NCBI GenBank assembly: GCA_002418625.1
Contig: DIEM01000022.1
Coordinates: 34,079 to 88,910 of the forward strand
Origin: Firmicutes bacterium UBA5774
GTDB taxonomy: Bacteria > Bacillota > Clostridia > Peptostreptococcales > Anaerovoracaceae
DNA: 54,832 bases
Direction of reading: 5' to 3'
Position numbers and translations under genes: made by a program. This document shows, in pieces, positions 24,753 to 33,943 of the stretch. The notes below the pieces were generated by a model that saw nothing but the letters and a program-made list of their open reading frames with translations, was not told where the DNA came from and ran no database searches. Numbering within the stretch: the first letter of the stretch is position 1; every line of letters begins with the position of its first letter.

Positions 24753-26075
24753 ATGATGGCACAGATGACACAGCAATATTTCAATGAAGATATCGATTTG
24801 TTCACAGAGATCCTGGAGCGGGAAATGACACCAGCCTTAGGCTGTACCGATCCAGCGGGCATCGCCTTTGCGGCGGCGTATGCGCGGCAGCATATCAAAG
24901 GCCGGCTGCTGGAGGTCCGCAGCGAGATCTCCGTAAATGTCATTAAAAATGCGGCGGCGGTCTGCATTCCAAGGACAGGCGGCAGACATGGCGTACGCCT
25001 TGCGCTTGCCCTCGGCGCCATCGCCGGAAACGCGGAAAACGGCCTGGAGGTCTTTCGGGACCTGATGCCGGAGGACACGGAACAGGCACAGTCCATGATC
25101 GACCGGGAGGCTGTGTCGTTTTCGGTCGCCGCCGCACCGGAAACACTATATATTAAAGTGACAGTCACAACAACGGAAGGCAGCGCCTCGGCAGTCATCC
25201 GCGGCAGTTACACGAATGTTGCCGGACTGATCGTCAATGGTAAAAGCATTCCTTTGAAAACTGAGGCTGAATCGGCCGAGAAGCCGAAGCTCCCTTATGA
25301 CAGGCTTTCGCTCGCCGCCATCCTTTCCTATGCGGAAACAGTGCCGATTGACAGGCTTGGGATCATTGAAAAAGCCATCAGCATGAATATGGCTATCGCA
25401 GAAGAAGGCTTCGTCAAGAATTACGGCATGTGTGCCGGCAGAAATATCAAAAAATATGTGGAAAACGGCAGAATGGGCAGAGGTCTTGCGAGCACGGCCA
25501 TGATGTGTGTAGCCTCCGCAACGGACGCGCGTATGGCAGGCTGCGACATGCCCGTCATCAGCAACACCGGCAGCGGCAATCAGGGACTGGCGTCAACGGT
25601 TCCGGTCGTCAGCATCGCCCGTATGCTCGACGCGCCCCACGAAGCCATGGTGCGCGCCGTTGCTGTCAGCAGCCTGGTCACGATCTATATCAAAAGAAAA
25701 CTCGGCGCGCTGTCCGCGGTTTGCGGCGCAGTAATCGCGGGAGCCGGAACAGGCTGCGGCGCCGTCTATCTTCTCGGCGGCGACCGGGAGCAAATGCTGG
25801 CGGCGCTGAACAGCACACTGGGAGATGTCGCAGGCATGATCTGCGACGGCGCCAAGGCCGGCTGCTCCATGAAGGTCGCGACCTGTACGAACACAGGCAT
25901 CGTCTCAGCCCTGATGGCCATGGACCAGAAGGGCATCGAAGGCTCCGACGGCATCGTGGACTCCGATGAAACCATTACCATCGACAACTTTATAAAAATC
26001 GCTACAGAAGGCATGGGCAATATGGATCATGTCATATTGGATATCATTCTTAAAAAGGAAGGTGCAGCGTCATGA
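24753..26075 (+). CDS. cyuA: L-cysteine desulfidase (CyuA/UPF0597 family)
   Basis: The roughly 440-residue protein matches CyuA-type, iron-sulfur-dependent L-cysteine desulfidases. It has ALGCTDPAGIAFAAAYA near the start, VASATDARMAGCDMPVISN in the middle, and MICDGAKAGCSMKV with likely cluster-binding cysteines. It would convert L-cysteine to pyruvate, ammonia and hydrogen sulfide in the cytoplasm. I chose the ATG at 24753, with TTGGAGAG upstream. Its stop overlaps the next start (ATGA). After an ATC hydrolase-like enzyme it makes a plausible last step of cysteine-derivative breakdown. Confidence 0.85.
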   Translation: MMAQMTQQYFNEDIDLFTEILEREMTPALGCTDPAGIAFAAAYARQHIKGRLLEVRSEISVNVIKNAAAVCIPRTGGRHGVRLALALGAIAGNAENGLEVFRDLMPEDTEQAQSMIDREAVSFSVAAAPETLYIKVTVTTTEGSASAVIRGSYTNVAGLIVNGKSIPLKTEAESAEKPKLPYDRLSLAAILSYAETVPIDRLGIIEKAISMNMAIAEEGFVKNYGMCAGRNIKKYVENGRMGRGLASTAMMCVASATDARMAGCDMPVISNTGSGNQGLASTVPVVSIARMLDAPHEAMVRAVAVSSLVTIYIKRKLGALSAVCGAVIAGAGTGCGAVYLLGGDREQMLAALNSTLGDVAGMICDGAKAGCSMKVATCTNTGIVSALMAMDQKGIEGSDGIVDSDETITIDNFIKIATEGMGNMDHVILDIILKKEGAAS

Positions 26076-27070
26076 AAAAGATCATGAACACAGCGGAGCA
26101 TTTCGTAGACGAAAGCCTCGAAGGCATCGTCTCAGCCTTCGGCGGCGCGCTTCGCTTCGCGGGATCCGACCGGCGGGCTATTGTCAGGGCCGATGTAAAA
26201 TCAAAGAATAAAGTCGCGATAATAACAGGCGGCGGGTATGGCCATCTTCCGACATTTCTCGGATATGTGGGCTTCGGCTTCTGCGATGGTGTCGCGGTAG
26301 GGAACGTCTTCACCTCTCCGAGTGCTGAAACAATTGCAAACGCAGCAATGGAAGCGGAAACCGGCCAAGGGGTTCTGTTTCTGTTCGGCAATTATGTCGG
26401 AGACTGCCTGAATTTTAAAATGGCTAAGGATATCCTCGAAATGGAAGGCTTGGAAGTCGGTTATGTCAAAGCCTCCGATGATGCCGCCTCCGCCGACAAG
26501 GAGCATTGGATGAACCGCAGAGGAATCGCCGGCATCTACTTTGCCTATAAGACAGCCGGAGCCGCCGCTGAAAGAGGCTGGAGCCTGGCCGAAGTCTCGG
26601 CAATAGCGGAAAAGGCATGCACACGCATTTCCACGATCGGATTCGCCTTTTCACCATGCCAGATACCCGGGCGGACTTCTCCTGTTTTTCACCTCGAAGA
26701 CGATGAAATGGAACTCGGCATGGGTATTCACGGCGAGCCCGGCATCGCGCGGACAAAGATCCAGACTTCCGGCGAGGTCGCCCGGAGCATCACGGACAGG
26801 CTGATCAAGGATCAGTCCTTGAAAGGCGGAGAAGAAGTCGCCGTTCTGGTCAATGGCCTTGGCGGCACATCAAAGGAAGAACTTTTCATATTGTTCAGGG
26901 ACGTCAAGGCGATCCTGAATGAAAAAAACATTCGAGTGTATAAAACACTGGTTGGGGAATATGCGACTTCAATGGAAATGCTCGGCGCGTCCGTATCGCT
27001 TTTTGTTCTTGACGAGGAATTGAAAGGTCTGCTGGACGAGCCTGCCAATACGCCATTTATTTCAGCATAA
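26072..27070 (+). CDS. dhaK: DhaK-like kinase subunit
   Basis: The 332-residue protein resembles the substrate-binding subunit of PTS-type dihydroxyacetone kinases. It keeps GIHGEPG with the histidine that binds the carbonyl substrate covalently, and an aspartate in NYVGDCLNF. The usual GGGSGHEP motif is changed to GGGYGHLP, and it is slightly shorter than typical DhaK. This suggests a different small carbonyl or hydroxy substrate. It is coupled to the desulfidase gene by a 4-nt overlap and followed by a DhaL-like gene; no phosphotransfer subunit (DhaM) is present in the window. Its place in this operon is unusual. Confidence 0.8.
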   Translation: MKKIMNTAEHFVDESLEGIVSAFGGALRFAGSDRRAIVRADVKSKNKVAIITGGGYGHLPTFLGYVGFGFCDGVAVGNVFTSPSAETIANAAMEAETGQGVLFLFGNYVGDCLNFKMAKDILEMEGLEVGYVKASDDAASADKEHWMNRRGIAGIYFAYKTAGAAAERGWSLAEVSAIAEKACTRISTIGFAFSPCQIPGRTSPVFHLEDDEMELGMGIHGEPGIARTKIQTSGEVARSITDRLIKDQSLKGGEEVAVLVNGLGGTSKEELFILFRDVKAILNEKNIRVYKTLVGEYATSMEMLGASVSLFVLDEELKGLLDEPANTPFISA

Positions 27071-27089
27071 CGCTCACGGAGGGATCATC

Positions 27090-27749
27090 ATGAATGAAAT
27101 TACAGCCGGCTATTGCAGCGATGATGTATGCCGCATGCTTGCGAAGATATCGGAGAAAATTAAGGAGAACGTGGATCTGCTGGCGCATCTGGATGGCCTT
27201 TCCGGCGACGGCGACCTCGGAGAAACGATGGGAAAATCGGCGGATGCGATGATCGAAGCTGCTGCGGCCTGCGATAAAGATGCGGATATCGGACTCCTTC
27301 TAATGAAGGTTGCCATGGCTATGAACAAGGCGGCCCCTTCAACCCTCGGAACGCTGCTGTCTTGCGCGGTCATGGCAGTGGCGAAGAAAACGAAGGGCAG
27401 GACAATGCTTTACCCTGCGGATGTCATCGCCATCCCGGGCATCATGGCTTCCGAAATACAGGAACGGGGAGGCGCAAGCCTTGGAGATAAAACGATCCTG
27501 GATGCGCTGATCCCGATGAGCGAGGCTGTGCTGGCCGAATTTGACAAATGGAGCTACGAAGAGGACGAGCGGCTCAAATCCGCTTACCACAGCGGCGCGC
27601 TAGCGGCAAGGCAGGGCGCGGACAATACAGCTTCCATGATTCCAAAGGCCGGAAGGGCCCAGTGGATCGGCGAACGCGTCAGGGATAATCTGGACGGAGG
27701 CGCTGTGCTCTGTGCCATTGTGTCCGAATTGTTCCTGCTGCGCCATTGA
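27090..27749 (+). CDS. dhaL: DhaL-like kinase subunit
   Basis: The 219-residue helical protein matches the nucleotide-binding subunit of dihydroxyacetone kinases. It has the metal-binding acidic loop LSGDGDLGETM (compare GDADHG in the classic enzyme) and the C-terminal RQGADNTASMIPKAGRAQWIGER stretch near residues 173-195. It pairs with the DhaK-like subunit 20 nt upstream. With no DhaM in sight it may use ATP directly or depend on a distant phosphotransferase. GGAGGG precedes the start. Confidence 0.8.
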   Translation: MNEITAGYCSDDVCRMLAKISEKIKENVDLLAHLDGLSGDGDLGETMGKSADAMIEAAAACDKDADIGLLLMKVAMAMNKAAPSTLGTLLSCAVMAVAKKTKGRTMLYPADVIAIPGIMASEIQERGGASLGDKTILDALIPMSEAVLAEFDKWSYEEDERLKSAYHSGALAARQGADNTASMIPKAGRAQWIGERVRDNLDGGAVLCAIVSELFLLRH

Positions 27750-27783
27750 GCGAATCGTATATTTTTTAGGGAGGTGCCTGTAA

Positions 27784-29211
27784 ATGACTGAAAAAAAAGA
27801 ACCTGGCCGGAATCCTTCGTTTATTGAAGAAACCTATGATTATGTCATCAAAAACGGCATGATCGTCGATCCGAAGACTGAGCTGCGGACGGTTGCGAAT
27901 ATCGGTGTCAAAAATGGCAGGATCGCCGTGGTGACGAGAGCGGAGCTCAAGGGGAAGAAAGAAGCGGATGCCACAGGCAAGATCGTCTGTCCAGGCTTTG
28001 TCGACCCCCACAGCCATGCCGACGGCCAGTTGTTCAGCGCGCAGGTCATGGCCTCGATGGGCGTGACCACGATCATCATCGGCTCCTGCGGCGTCGGCCC
28101 TTATCCGACACAACAATTTATTAAGGAACTTTATAAGACCGGCTATCCTCTGAATTGCGGTGCGCTGACGCCGGAATCCTGGATCCTGCGTGACAAGGCC
28201 GGCATTCCTGGGCCTTATGACGCAGCGACCGACAAGCAGATCGCCATGATCGCCGACTGGGTGGAGCAGGATCTTTGCGAAGGTGCCATGGGTGTTTCCT
28301 TCGGTCTCGAATATGCACCCAAAACCACTTGGGCAGAGTTGACCGCTGTCGCCAGCGTCGCAGCGAAATATGACAAGCCTGTGCCGATACACTCCAGAGC
28401 CGGCGGTTGGAACAGCCTGGCTGCGACCAACGAGCTCATCAGGCTTCAGGAAACGACAGGCGCCCGTGTGCTGATCTCGCATCACGTGTACCAATGCGGT
28501 CAGGGCATGCTTGCCGAATCCCTCCAGACAATCGGGAAGGCGATCCGCCAAGGCTACAGGATCGCCGTCGACAGCGGCGCCTACTGTGATTTTGCCTGTC
28601 CCATCGGCTCGGAGGTTTTCTGCGAAGGCTGGCAGGAAATCTACGACTGCGATCACCACGCCATTCTCGCGGGAACCGGTCCCTATGCGGGTCAGCGGCT
28701 CACAGAACAGACCTTCAATGAGATCCGGAAAAACGATCCCGACGCCAGCGTAACCGCTTTTGTGGGCAAGCCCTACGAAGTGGCGTTGGCATTAAAGCAG
28801 CCTTACGTCATGATTTCCACAGACGGAGGATTTCCGAATCTCGCTCATGGCATCGGCCATCCGCAGACAGCGGGAACCTATCCGAAGATCCTGACCGAAC
28901 TCGTCAGGGATCAGGACGTTTTGTCCCTCATGGAATTTGTGAAAAAAGCCTCACTGATGCCCGCCCAATTCTTTGGCCTCACACAAAAGGGCTGGATCGG
29001 TGAAGGCGCCGATGCCGACCTTGTGGTATTTGACTTGAAGCGACTGAAAGTAAATGCTGATTTCCCGGGCCTCGGCGATCCGATGGCTTCTCCTGAGGGA
29101 ATCGACTATGTGTTTGTCAACGGAATACCGGTCATAAAGGAGGGTTGTCTCATGCAGGACGCGCGACCGGGAAAAGCAGTCTCATCGAAAGCAGAGGTAT
29201 GGAAATTATAG
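27784..29211 (+). CDS. Amidohydrolase, D-aminoacylase-like
   Basis: The 475-residue protein is a metal-dependent amidohydrolase of the N-acyl-D-amino-acid deacylase type. PGFVDPHSHADGQ gives the metal-binding HxH, AMGVSFGLEYAP is the D-aminoacylase signature region, histidines follow in PIHSRAGG and ISHH, and the catalytic aspartate lies in ISTDGGFPN. A GADADLVVFDL motif closes the fold. It probably hydrolyses an amide, carbamoyl or acyl bond of an amino-acid derivative, which would fit release of cysteine from a blocked form. GGGAGGTG precedes the ATG. Confidence 0.82.
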   Translation: MTEKKEPGRNPSFIEETYDYVIKNGMIVDPKTELRTVANIGVKNGRIAVVTRAELKGKKEADATGKIVCPGFVDPHSHADGQLFSAQVMASMGVTTIIIGSCGVGPYPTQQFIKELYKTGYPLNCGALTPESWILRDKAGIPGPYDAATDKQIAMIADWVEQDLCEGAMGVSFGLEYAPKTTWAELTAVASVAAKYDKPVPIHSRAGGWNSLAATNELIRLQETTGARVLISHHVYQCGQGMLAESLQTIGKAIRQGYRIAVDSGAYCDFACPIGSEVFCEGWQEIYDCDHHAILAGTGPYAGQRLTEQTFNEIRKNDPDASVTAFVGKPYEVALALKQPYVMISTDGGFPNLAHGIGHPQTAGTYPKILTELVRDQDVLSLMEFVKKASLMPAQFFGLTQKGWIGEGADADLVVFDLKRLKVNADFPGLGDPMASPEGIDYVFVNGIPVIKEGCLMQDARPGKAVSSKAEVWKL

Positions 29212-29260
29212 ATGCTGATGCTCCGCTATTTTTAATTATTGATTGGAGGTGTAATCCCAT

Positions 29261-30637
29261 ATGGAATTAGGAATTCTATCATTATTGCCTATTGCCGTGC
29301 TATTCACACTCATTTTCACAACGAAAAGAATGCTCTTATCCCTTACAGTTGCCTCATTGACAGGTGCGCTGCTTCTGGGCGGCGCCAATTTCGCCGGAGT
29401 CTGGCTTGAAAAGGTCCAGGCCGCGTTTATGGCCGGCACAGTCGGATATCTGCTTCTTCTGCTGGCTCTGTTCGGGATCCTCATCGCATTTCTCGATACG
29501 ACAGGGGCCGTGACCGAATTTGCCACATGGCTCAGCAAATATGCAAACACCCGAAAAAAAGCCCTGCTGATCACCTATCTGCTCGGATGGCTGATATTCG
29601 TCGATGACTACCTGAACAATCTGGCGATTGCGACTGCCATGAAGCGCGTCTGCGACAGCCACAAGATCCCGCGAACCTTTCTCGGCTATGTCATCAACTC
29701 CACCGCGGCTCCTGTCTGCATCCTGATCCCCGTTTCGACATGGGCAGTATTCTATGGCGGATTGTTTGAAGAATTCGGGGTGACTGTCAACGGAAGCGGA
29801 ACAGAAGCCTATCTGGCTGCGATTCCATACCTCTTCTTCGCATGGGTCACGCTGATCATTATGATCCTGGTTATTCTGGGCGTCATCCCGATGATCGGCA
29901 TTACGAAAAAACACAACCAGCAGGCTCTCGAAACAGGGATCGTCTGTACTGCTGAAGTGAATCTGGATGGCGTCGAGGTCACAGCTCCTGATTTCGCATC
30001 GCTGATAGCTGAAGATAAAGGCGCGAAGCCTTGGAATTTCCTCGTGCCCCTTGTGGTCCTGGTCGCCGTGACGGTTTTGGCCGGCATCAATGTCATGATC
30101 GGCTGCATGGCCGGTATAGCCACAACAGCGATCCTGATGCTCGCACAGAAGAAAACCAAGCTGACGCAGCTTTTCGACAGTGCCTATCAAGGCGTCCTGA
30201 GCATGGTCATGATCTGCGCGATCATCGTTGTCGCTCTGACGCTCGTTGAAATCAATACCTCAACCGGACTTTCGAATTTCGTGGTTTCCACTTTGAGTCC
30301 ATACCTGCATGGCGCACTGCTTCCGGCGATCGTATTCGGATTCTGTGCCGTCTACTCGTATTTCGGCGGAGGCTTCTGGGATATGTCGATGGTATTCATG
30401 CCGATCGTCGTTCCTCTTGCTCTCGCTCTCGATGTCAACCCGCTGCTGCCGTGCGCGGCTCTTGTCTGTGCTGCGGCTGCAGGGAGCACGACCTATGTTT
30501 GCGGCGACGCGATCATGATCACTTCCCGTGCCATTGACATAAAGCCGTACTACCAGATGCTCGGAACACTGCCTTACGCGATAATCAGCTATGTCCTGAC
30601 GGTCATCTGCTTTGTTGTTGCAGGCTTTGCTCTTTAA
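29261..30637 (+). CDS. NhaC-family Na+/H+ antiporter-like transporter
   Basis: The 458-residue protein has about 11-12 hydrophobic segments and the NhaC-family look: WLIFVDDYLNNLAIATAMK early, and YSYFGGGFWDMSMVFMPIV late. Members exchange sodium for protons, but several act as amino-acid or organic-acid antiporters. Its position inside a catabolic operon suggests that it carries the substrate or a product. GGAGGTG lies 11 nt before the ATG, and the gene follows the amidohydrolase by 49 nt. Confidence 0.85.
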   Translation: MELGILSLLPIAVLFTLIFTTKRMLLSLTVASLTGALLLGGANFAGVWLEKVQAAFMAGTVGYLLLLLALFGILIAFLDTTGAVTEFATWLSKYANTRKKALLITYLLGWLIFVDDYLNNLAIATAMKRVCDSHKIPRTFLGYVINSTAAPVCILIPVSTWAVFYGGLFEEFGVTVNGSGTEAYLAAIPYLFFAWVTLIIMILVILGVIPMIGITKKHNQQALETGIVCTAEVNLDGVEVTAPDFASLIAEDKGAKPWNFLVPLVVLVAVTVLAGINVMIGCMAGIATTAILMLAQKKTKLTQLFDSAYQGVLSMVMICAIIVVALTLVEINTSTGLSNFVVSTLSPYLHGALLPAIVFGFCAVYSYFGGGFWDMSMVFMPIVVPLALALDVNPLLPCAALVCAAAAGSTTYVCGDAIMITSRAIDIKPYYQMLGTLPYAIISYVLTVICFVVAGFAL

Positions 30638-30734
30638 TCAAATCCACGCTTTTGCGCCCGCTCTGTGATCGAATTCAACGCACGCTTTGATCAGCCTTGC
30701 ATCGCAGGGCGGGCCTGCAAATCATGAGGTGCCT

Positions 30735-32297
30735 ATGAACACGCTGTTATCAGATATCCTGGATTCTTACCGTGACGAGATGATCGGGACGCTCAGAAAG
30801 CTCCTTCAAATACCGACTGTCCTTTCGGACGGCCAGGAAGGAGCTCCTTTTGGCGAGCCCATCCGGCAAAGCCTCGAATTCATCATGGCGCTCGGCCGTG
30901 ACAAAGGATTTGAGTGCGTAAATTTTGACAACTACGCCGGTGAGATCAACATACCTCTCCCGAAAAAGCAGGCCATCGGGCCTGCTTCAAATACAACCGG
31001 ACCATCCTCCGATACCGCCGGGCTCGGAAAGACTTTCCCGCGTACCGACAGTACGGCCGTCGGCGTCGTTTCCCATCTGGACGTCGTTCCGCCCGGAAGC
31101 GGCTGGACCTATGATCCATTTGGCGGAACGCTTGTGGATAACAAAATCTGGGGGCGCGGCGCAGTGGACGACAAGGGACCTCTTGTTGCAGCATTCTACG
31201 CATGCTGCGCCATCAAGGACAGCGGCCTGCCCTTGTCAAAGGTGATCAAGCATATCATCGGCACCAACGAAGAAAGCGGTTCCTTTCCGTGTATTGAATA
31301 TTATAAATCCCACGCAGCCGTCCCGGCCTGCGGAATCGTCCCGGACGCTTGGTTCCCGGCCGTATTTGCCGAAAAGGGATTCCTGAATTTTGAATTTTAT
31401 AAAAAGATCGATCCGGGCAGCCCGGCCTGCAGCGCCATGCTTCCGGCAAGGCTGATTTCCCTAAGCGGAGGCGACGCGCTGAACATGGTTCCCGCTTCCG
31501 CTTCGGCAGAGCTTTCCGTCAAAGACGAATGCGGCGCGGGCAAGCAGAATACCGAAGCTGAACACTTTGCAAAAATGATGTCGAAAATTCTTGAAGCTGA
31601 TGGCCACAAAAAAAATATTGCGATCGAATGGAACGGCAACAATATTACAATCAGCTCCAAAGGGACAGCGGCTCATGCTTCTGCGCCGGAGCTGGGCATC
31701 AACGCGATATCGATCCTGCTGAATTATATAGCGGCACTTCCTTCTTTGCCCGGCGAGCCCTGGACGACTCTTAGAGGTCTTTCAGCTGTTCTGGGACAGG
31801 ACACGGACGGAAAGGGCCTGGACATCGGGTACACAGACCATACAGGCGATACGACCGTCAACATCGGACGGATTTCATATGACAACGCGTTTTTGTCGGT
31901 CAAGCTCAATATCAGGTTCCCCGTGACCTTTGCGGTTGAAGCTCTGGAAAAGAAACTCGGGGAAAAAGCCGCCGCGCTTGGCATGCATTACCGTCGGATC
32001 AATTATAATCCCCATTTTTATATCGCTCCCGATCATCCGCTCATCACTCTTCTGAGTGACGTATATCGCGATATGACCGGCGACCTGATATCAAAGCCCA
32101 AGGCTCATGGCGGCGGCTCCTACGCCAGAATACTCAATGGTTTTGTGCCGTTCGGCCCTTCAATGCAAAACGAGGAGCTTTGCTTCCATAAGCAGGATGA
32201 ATTTATTTCTTGCGAGCGATTGCTGCTATTGAGCAAAATATATGCCGAAGCGCTTTACCGGCTTGCGGGACAAGGAGGAGACCATGAATACGAATGA
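30735..32297 (+). CDS. M20-family metallopeptidase (PepV/dipeptidase-like)
   Basis: The roughly 520-residue protein has all M20 metal-site motifs: VSHLDVVP, GRGAVDDKGP, GTNEESGSFP, an aspartate in VPDAWFPAVFAEKG, and a late histidine in KAHGGGSYAR. It resembles PepV/Sapep dipeptidases and could also act as an N-carbamoyl-amino-acid hydrolase, a reaction found in M20 relatives. I chose the ATG at 30735 (GAGGTG upstream). Odd feature: a low-complexity insert of about 25 residues (near 77-105) coincides with a terminator-like hairpin at 30966-30987. The last 14 nt overlap the next gene. Confidence 0.85.
   Translation: MNTLLSDILDSYRDEMIGTLRKLLQIPTVLSDGQEGAPFGEPIRQSLEFIMALGRDKGFECVNFDNYAGEINIPLPKKQAIGPASNTTGPSSDTAGLGKTFPRTDSTAVGVVSHLDVVPPGSGWTYDPFGGTLVDNKIWGRGAVDDKGPLVAAFYACCAIKDSGLPLSKVIKHIIGTNEESGSFPCIEYYKSHAAVPACGIVPDAWFPAVFAEKGFLNFEFYKKIDPGSPACSAMLPARLISLSGGDALNMVPASASAELSVKDECGAGKQNTEAEHFAKMMSKILEADGHKKNIAIEWNGNNITISSKGTAAHASAPELGINAISILLNYIAALPSLPGEPWTTLRGLSAVLGQDTDGKGLDIGYTDHTGDTTVNIGRISYDNAFLSVKLNIRFPVTFAVEALEKKLGEKAAALGMHYRRINYNPHFYIAPDHPLITLLSDVYRDMTGDLISKPKAHGGGSYARILNGFVPFGPSMQNEELCFHKQDEFISCERLLLLSKIYAEALYRLAGQGGDHEYE
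30966..30987. repeat. Terminator-like hairpin inside the M20 peptidase gene
   Basis: AAGCAGGCC (30966-30974) and GGCCTGCTT (30979-30987) form a 9-bp perfect stem with a 4-nt loop, followed on the minus strand by a short T-run. It falls in the region encoding a serine/threonine/glycine-rich insert absent from typical M20 dipeptidases, as if a short intergenic element had been captured in frame. Confidence 0.55.
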
Positions 32298-33912
32298 CCA
32301 TGCGGATCTGATTTTGAAGGGTGCGTCCTTTTTCAGGGGCATACACCTGGATAATGAAGTCGATTTTATAGCAATCAGGAATAATAAGATCCTGGCGACA
32401 GGCAGAGAAAACGAGCTCGACCGATATCTAGGGCCGGACACTGCCATCAGAAAGTACGGCAAAGACCAGTTGATCATGCCGGGGTTTTACGATAGCCATA
32501 CCCATATCATATCAGCAGGAATGGCAGATAAATACCCGGATTTCGGCAGCTGCAAAACCGAAGAGGAAACCGCCAGAGCCGCCAAGGCCTACGCCGACAC
32601 GATTCCGGACGAAGAATGGATCTTTGGCTTCAACTGGTATCATGTTTATTGGGGCCAGGAGGAATTGCCGACAGTCAAAAGCCTCGACAAATACATCCCG
32701 GATCGGCCGGTGATGCTGACCAATGCCGAGGGACACGGTGTCTGGGTCAACTCCAGGGCTCTCGAGATCTGCGGCATCACGAAGGATACGCCTGATCCTC
32801 CCTTTGGCGAAATCGGCCGATTTGAAAATGGAGAGCCAAGCGGGTATCTCTATGAGATGGCGATCGGCCTCATTGCGAAAAAAGCCTATACGCTGGATGA
32901 TGAGATTGAAAAGGGCTTTATACGCGATTATATGAAACGCGCAGCGACCATCGGCATCGTCGCTGCCAACGACATGCTTCCCTATTATGGGAACGACATG
33001 GGAAAATACAGGTGCTTCTCGGATCTTGATAAAAGTGGCGAGTTCACGCTGCGTATCCACTGCGCCCCTAATCTATTCGGAAATCTTGACGAAGTCAAAA
33101 GGGCGGCGGCGATCTATGATTCGGAGAAATTCAAAGTCTGCCTGCTCAAGGCCTTCATCGACGGCGTGCCGACGACCTATACCTCTCTGATGCTTGAGCC
33201 GTTTATAGATAACCCGTCCACCAAGGGATGCACCTTGTCTGATCCGAACCTTCTTAAGAAAAAGGTGGAGGAGGCTCATTCAAAGGGCATGTCCGTGAGA
33301 CTCCACTGCTGCGGAGACGGCGCCGCACAATATGCGCTCGACTGCTATGAGGGAGCCTGGGACAAATATGGCGACACCGGATCGCGGCATGCCGTCGAGC
33401 ACTTTGAGACAACGATCCAGGCCGACATCGACAGATTCGCCCGCATGAATGTGATCGCGTCGATGCAGCCCGAGCATCTTGCCATGACAAATGTGTTTGA
33501 GGAGAATCCTTATCTTGTAAGATACAATGATCGGCAGAAAAAATTCTCCTGGCCCATCAAATCGCTGATGGATGCAGGCGCAGTCGTCGCATTTGGAAGC
33601 GACTGTCCGGTCGTCACAAACAATCCGTTTGTCGGCATTTACCGGGCTGTTACGCGTGTCCATAACGACGGAAAGCCGGAGGGCGGCTGGAATCCCGAAC
33701 AGAAAATATCAATGCCCGAAGCCCTGCACGCCTATACATACAATGGCTATTACGGCGTTCACCGTGAGCATGAGCTTGGAACACTCGAAGCGGGCAAGCT
33801 TGCCGACCTGGTCGTCCTCGACCAAAACCTGCTTGACATCCCGCCCGGGAAGATCCGTGACACGAATGTCATTTTAACTGTAGTTGACGGCAGGATCGTT
33901 TTTGAGCGATAA
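32284..33912 (+). CDS. YtcJ-like amidohydrolase family protein
   Basis: The roughly 542-residue protein matches the long YtcJ-type amidohydrolases. It has MPGFYDSHTHIISAG (metal HxH), FGFNWYHVYWG, HCCGDGAAQYALDCYE with a metal histidine, HAVEHFE, and the catalytic aspartate in AFGSDCPVV, followed by GKLADLVVLDQN. It would hydrolyse a C-N bond in a cyclic or acylated amino compound. Its ATG (32284, AAGGAGG upstream) lies inside the end of the peptidase gene. It is the last gene of the operon; the next gene is convergent. Confidence 0.85.
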   Translation: MNTNDHADLILKGASFFRGIHLDNEVDFIAIRNNKILATGRENELDRYLGPDTAIRKYGKDQLIMPGFYDSHTHIISAGMADKYPDFGSCKTEEETARAAKAYADTIPDEEWIFGFNWYHVYWGQEELPTVKSLDKYIPDRPVMLTNAEGHGVWVNSRALEICGITKDTPDPPFGEIGRFENGEPSGYLYEMAIGLIAKKAYTLDDEIEKGFIRDYMKRAATIGIVAANDMLPYYGNDMGKYRCFSDLDKSGEFTLRIHCAPNLFGNLDEVKRAAAIYDSEKFKVCLLKAFIDGVPTTYTSLMLEPFIDNPSTKGCTLSDPNLLKKKVEEAHSKGMSVRLHCCGDGAAQYALDCYEGAWDKYGDTGSRHAVEHFETTIQADIDRFARMNVIASMQPEHLAMTNVFEENPYLVRYNDRQKKFSWPIKSLMDAGAVVAFGSDCPVVTNNPFVGIYRAVTRVHNDGKPEGGWNPEQKISMPEALHAYTYNGYYGVHREHELGTLEAGKLADLVVLDQNLLDIPPGKIRDTNVILTVVDGRIVFER

Positions 33913-33943
33913 ACGCTCCTGCCAAACTGCAGTAATTGATCCC

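Noticed and set aside
24094..24771. Minus-strand open frame opposite the ATC hydrolase gene
   Set aside because: It mirrors the codon pattern of the plus-strand gene and has no motif or ribosome binding site of its own.
27766..28659. Minus-strand open frame opposite the D-aminoacylase-like gene
   Set aside because: It is a shadow of the amidohydrolase frame; the plus-strand gene has all metal-binding motifs and a good start.
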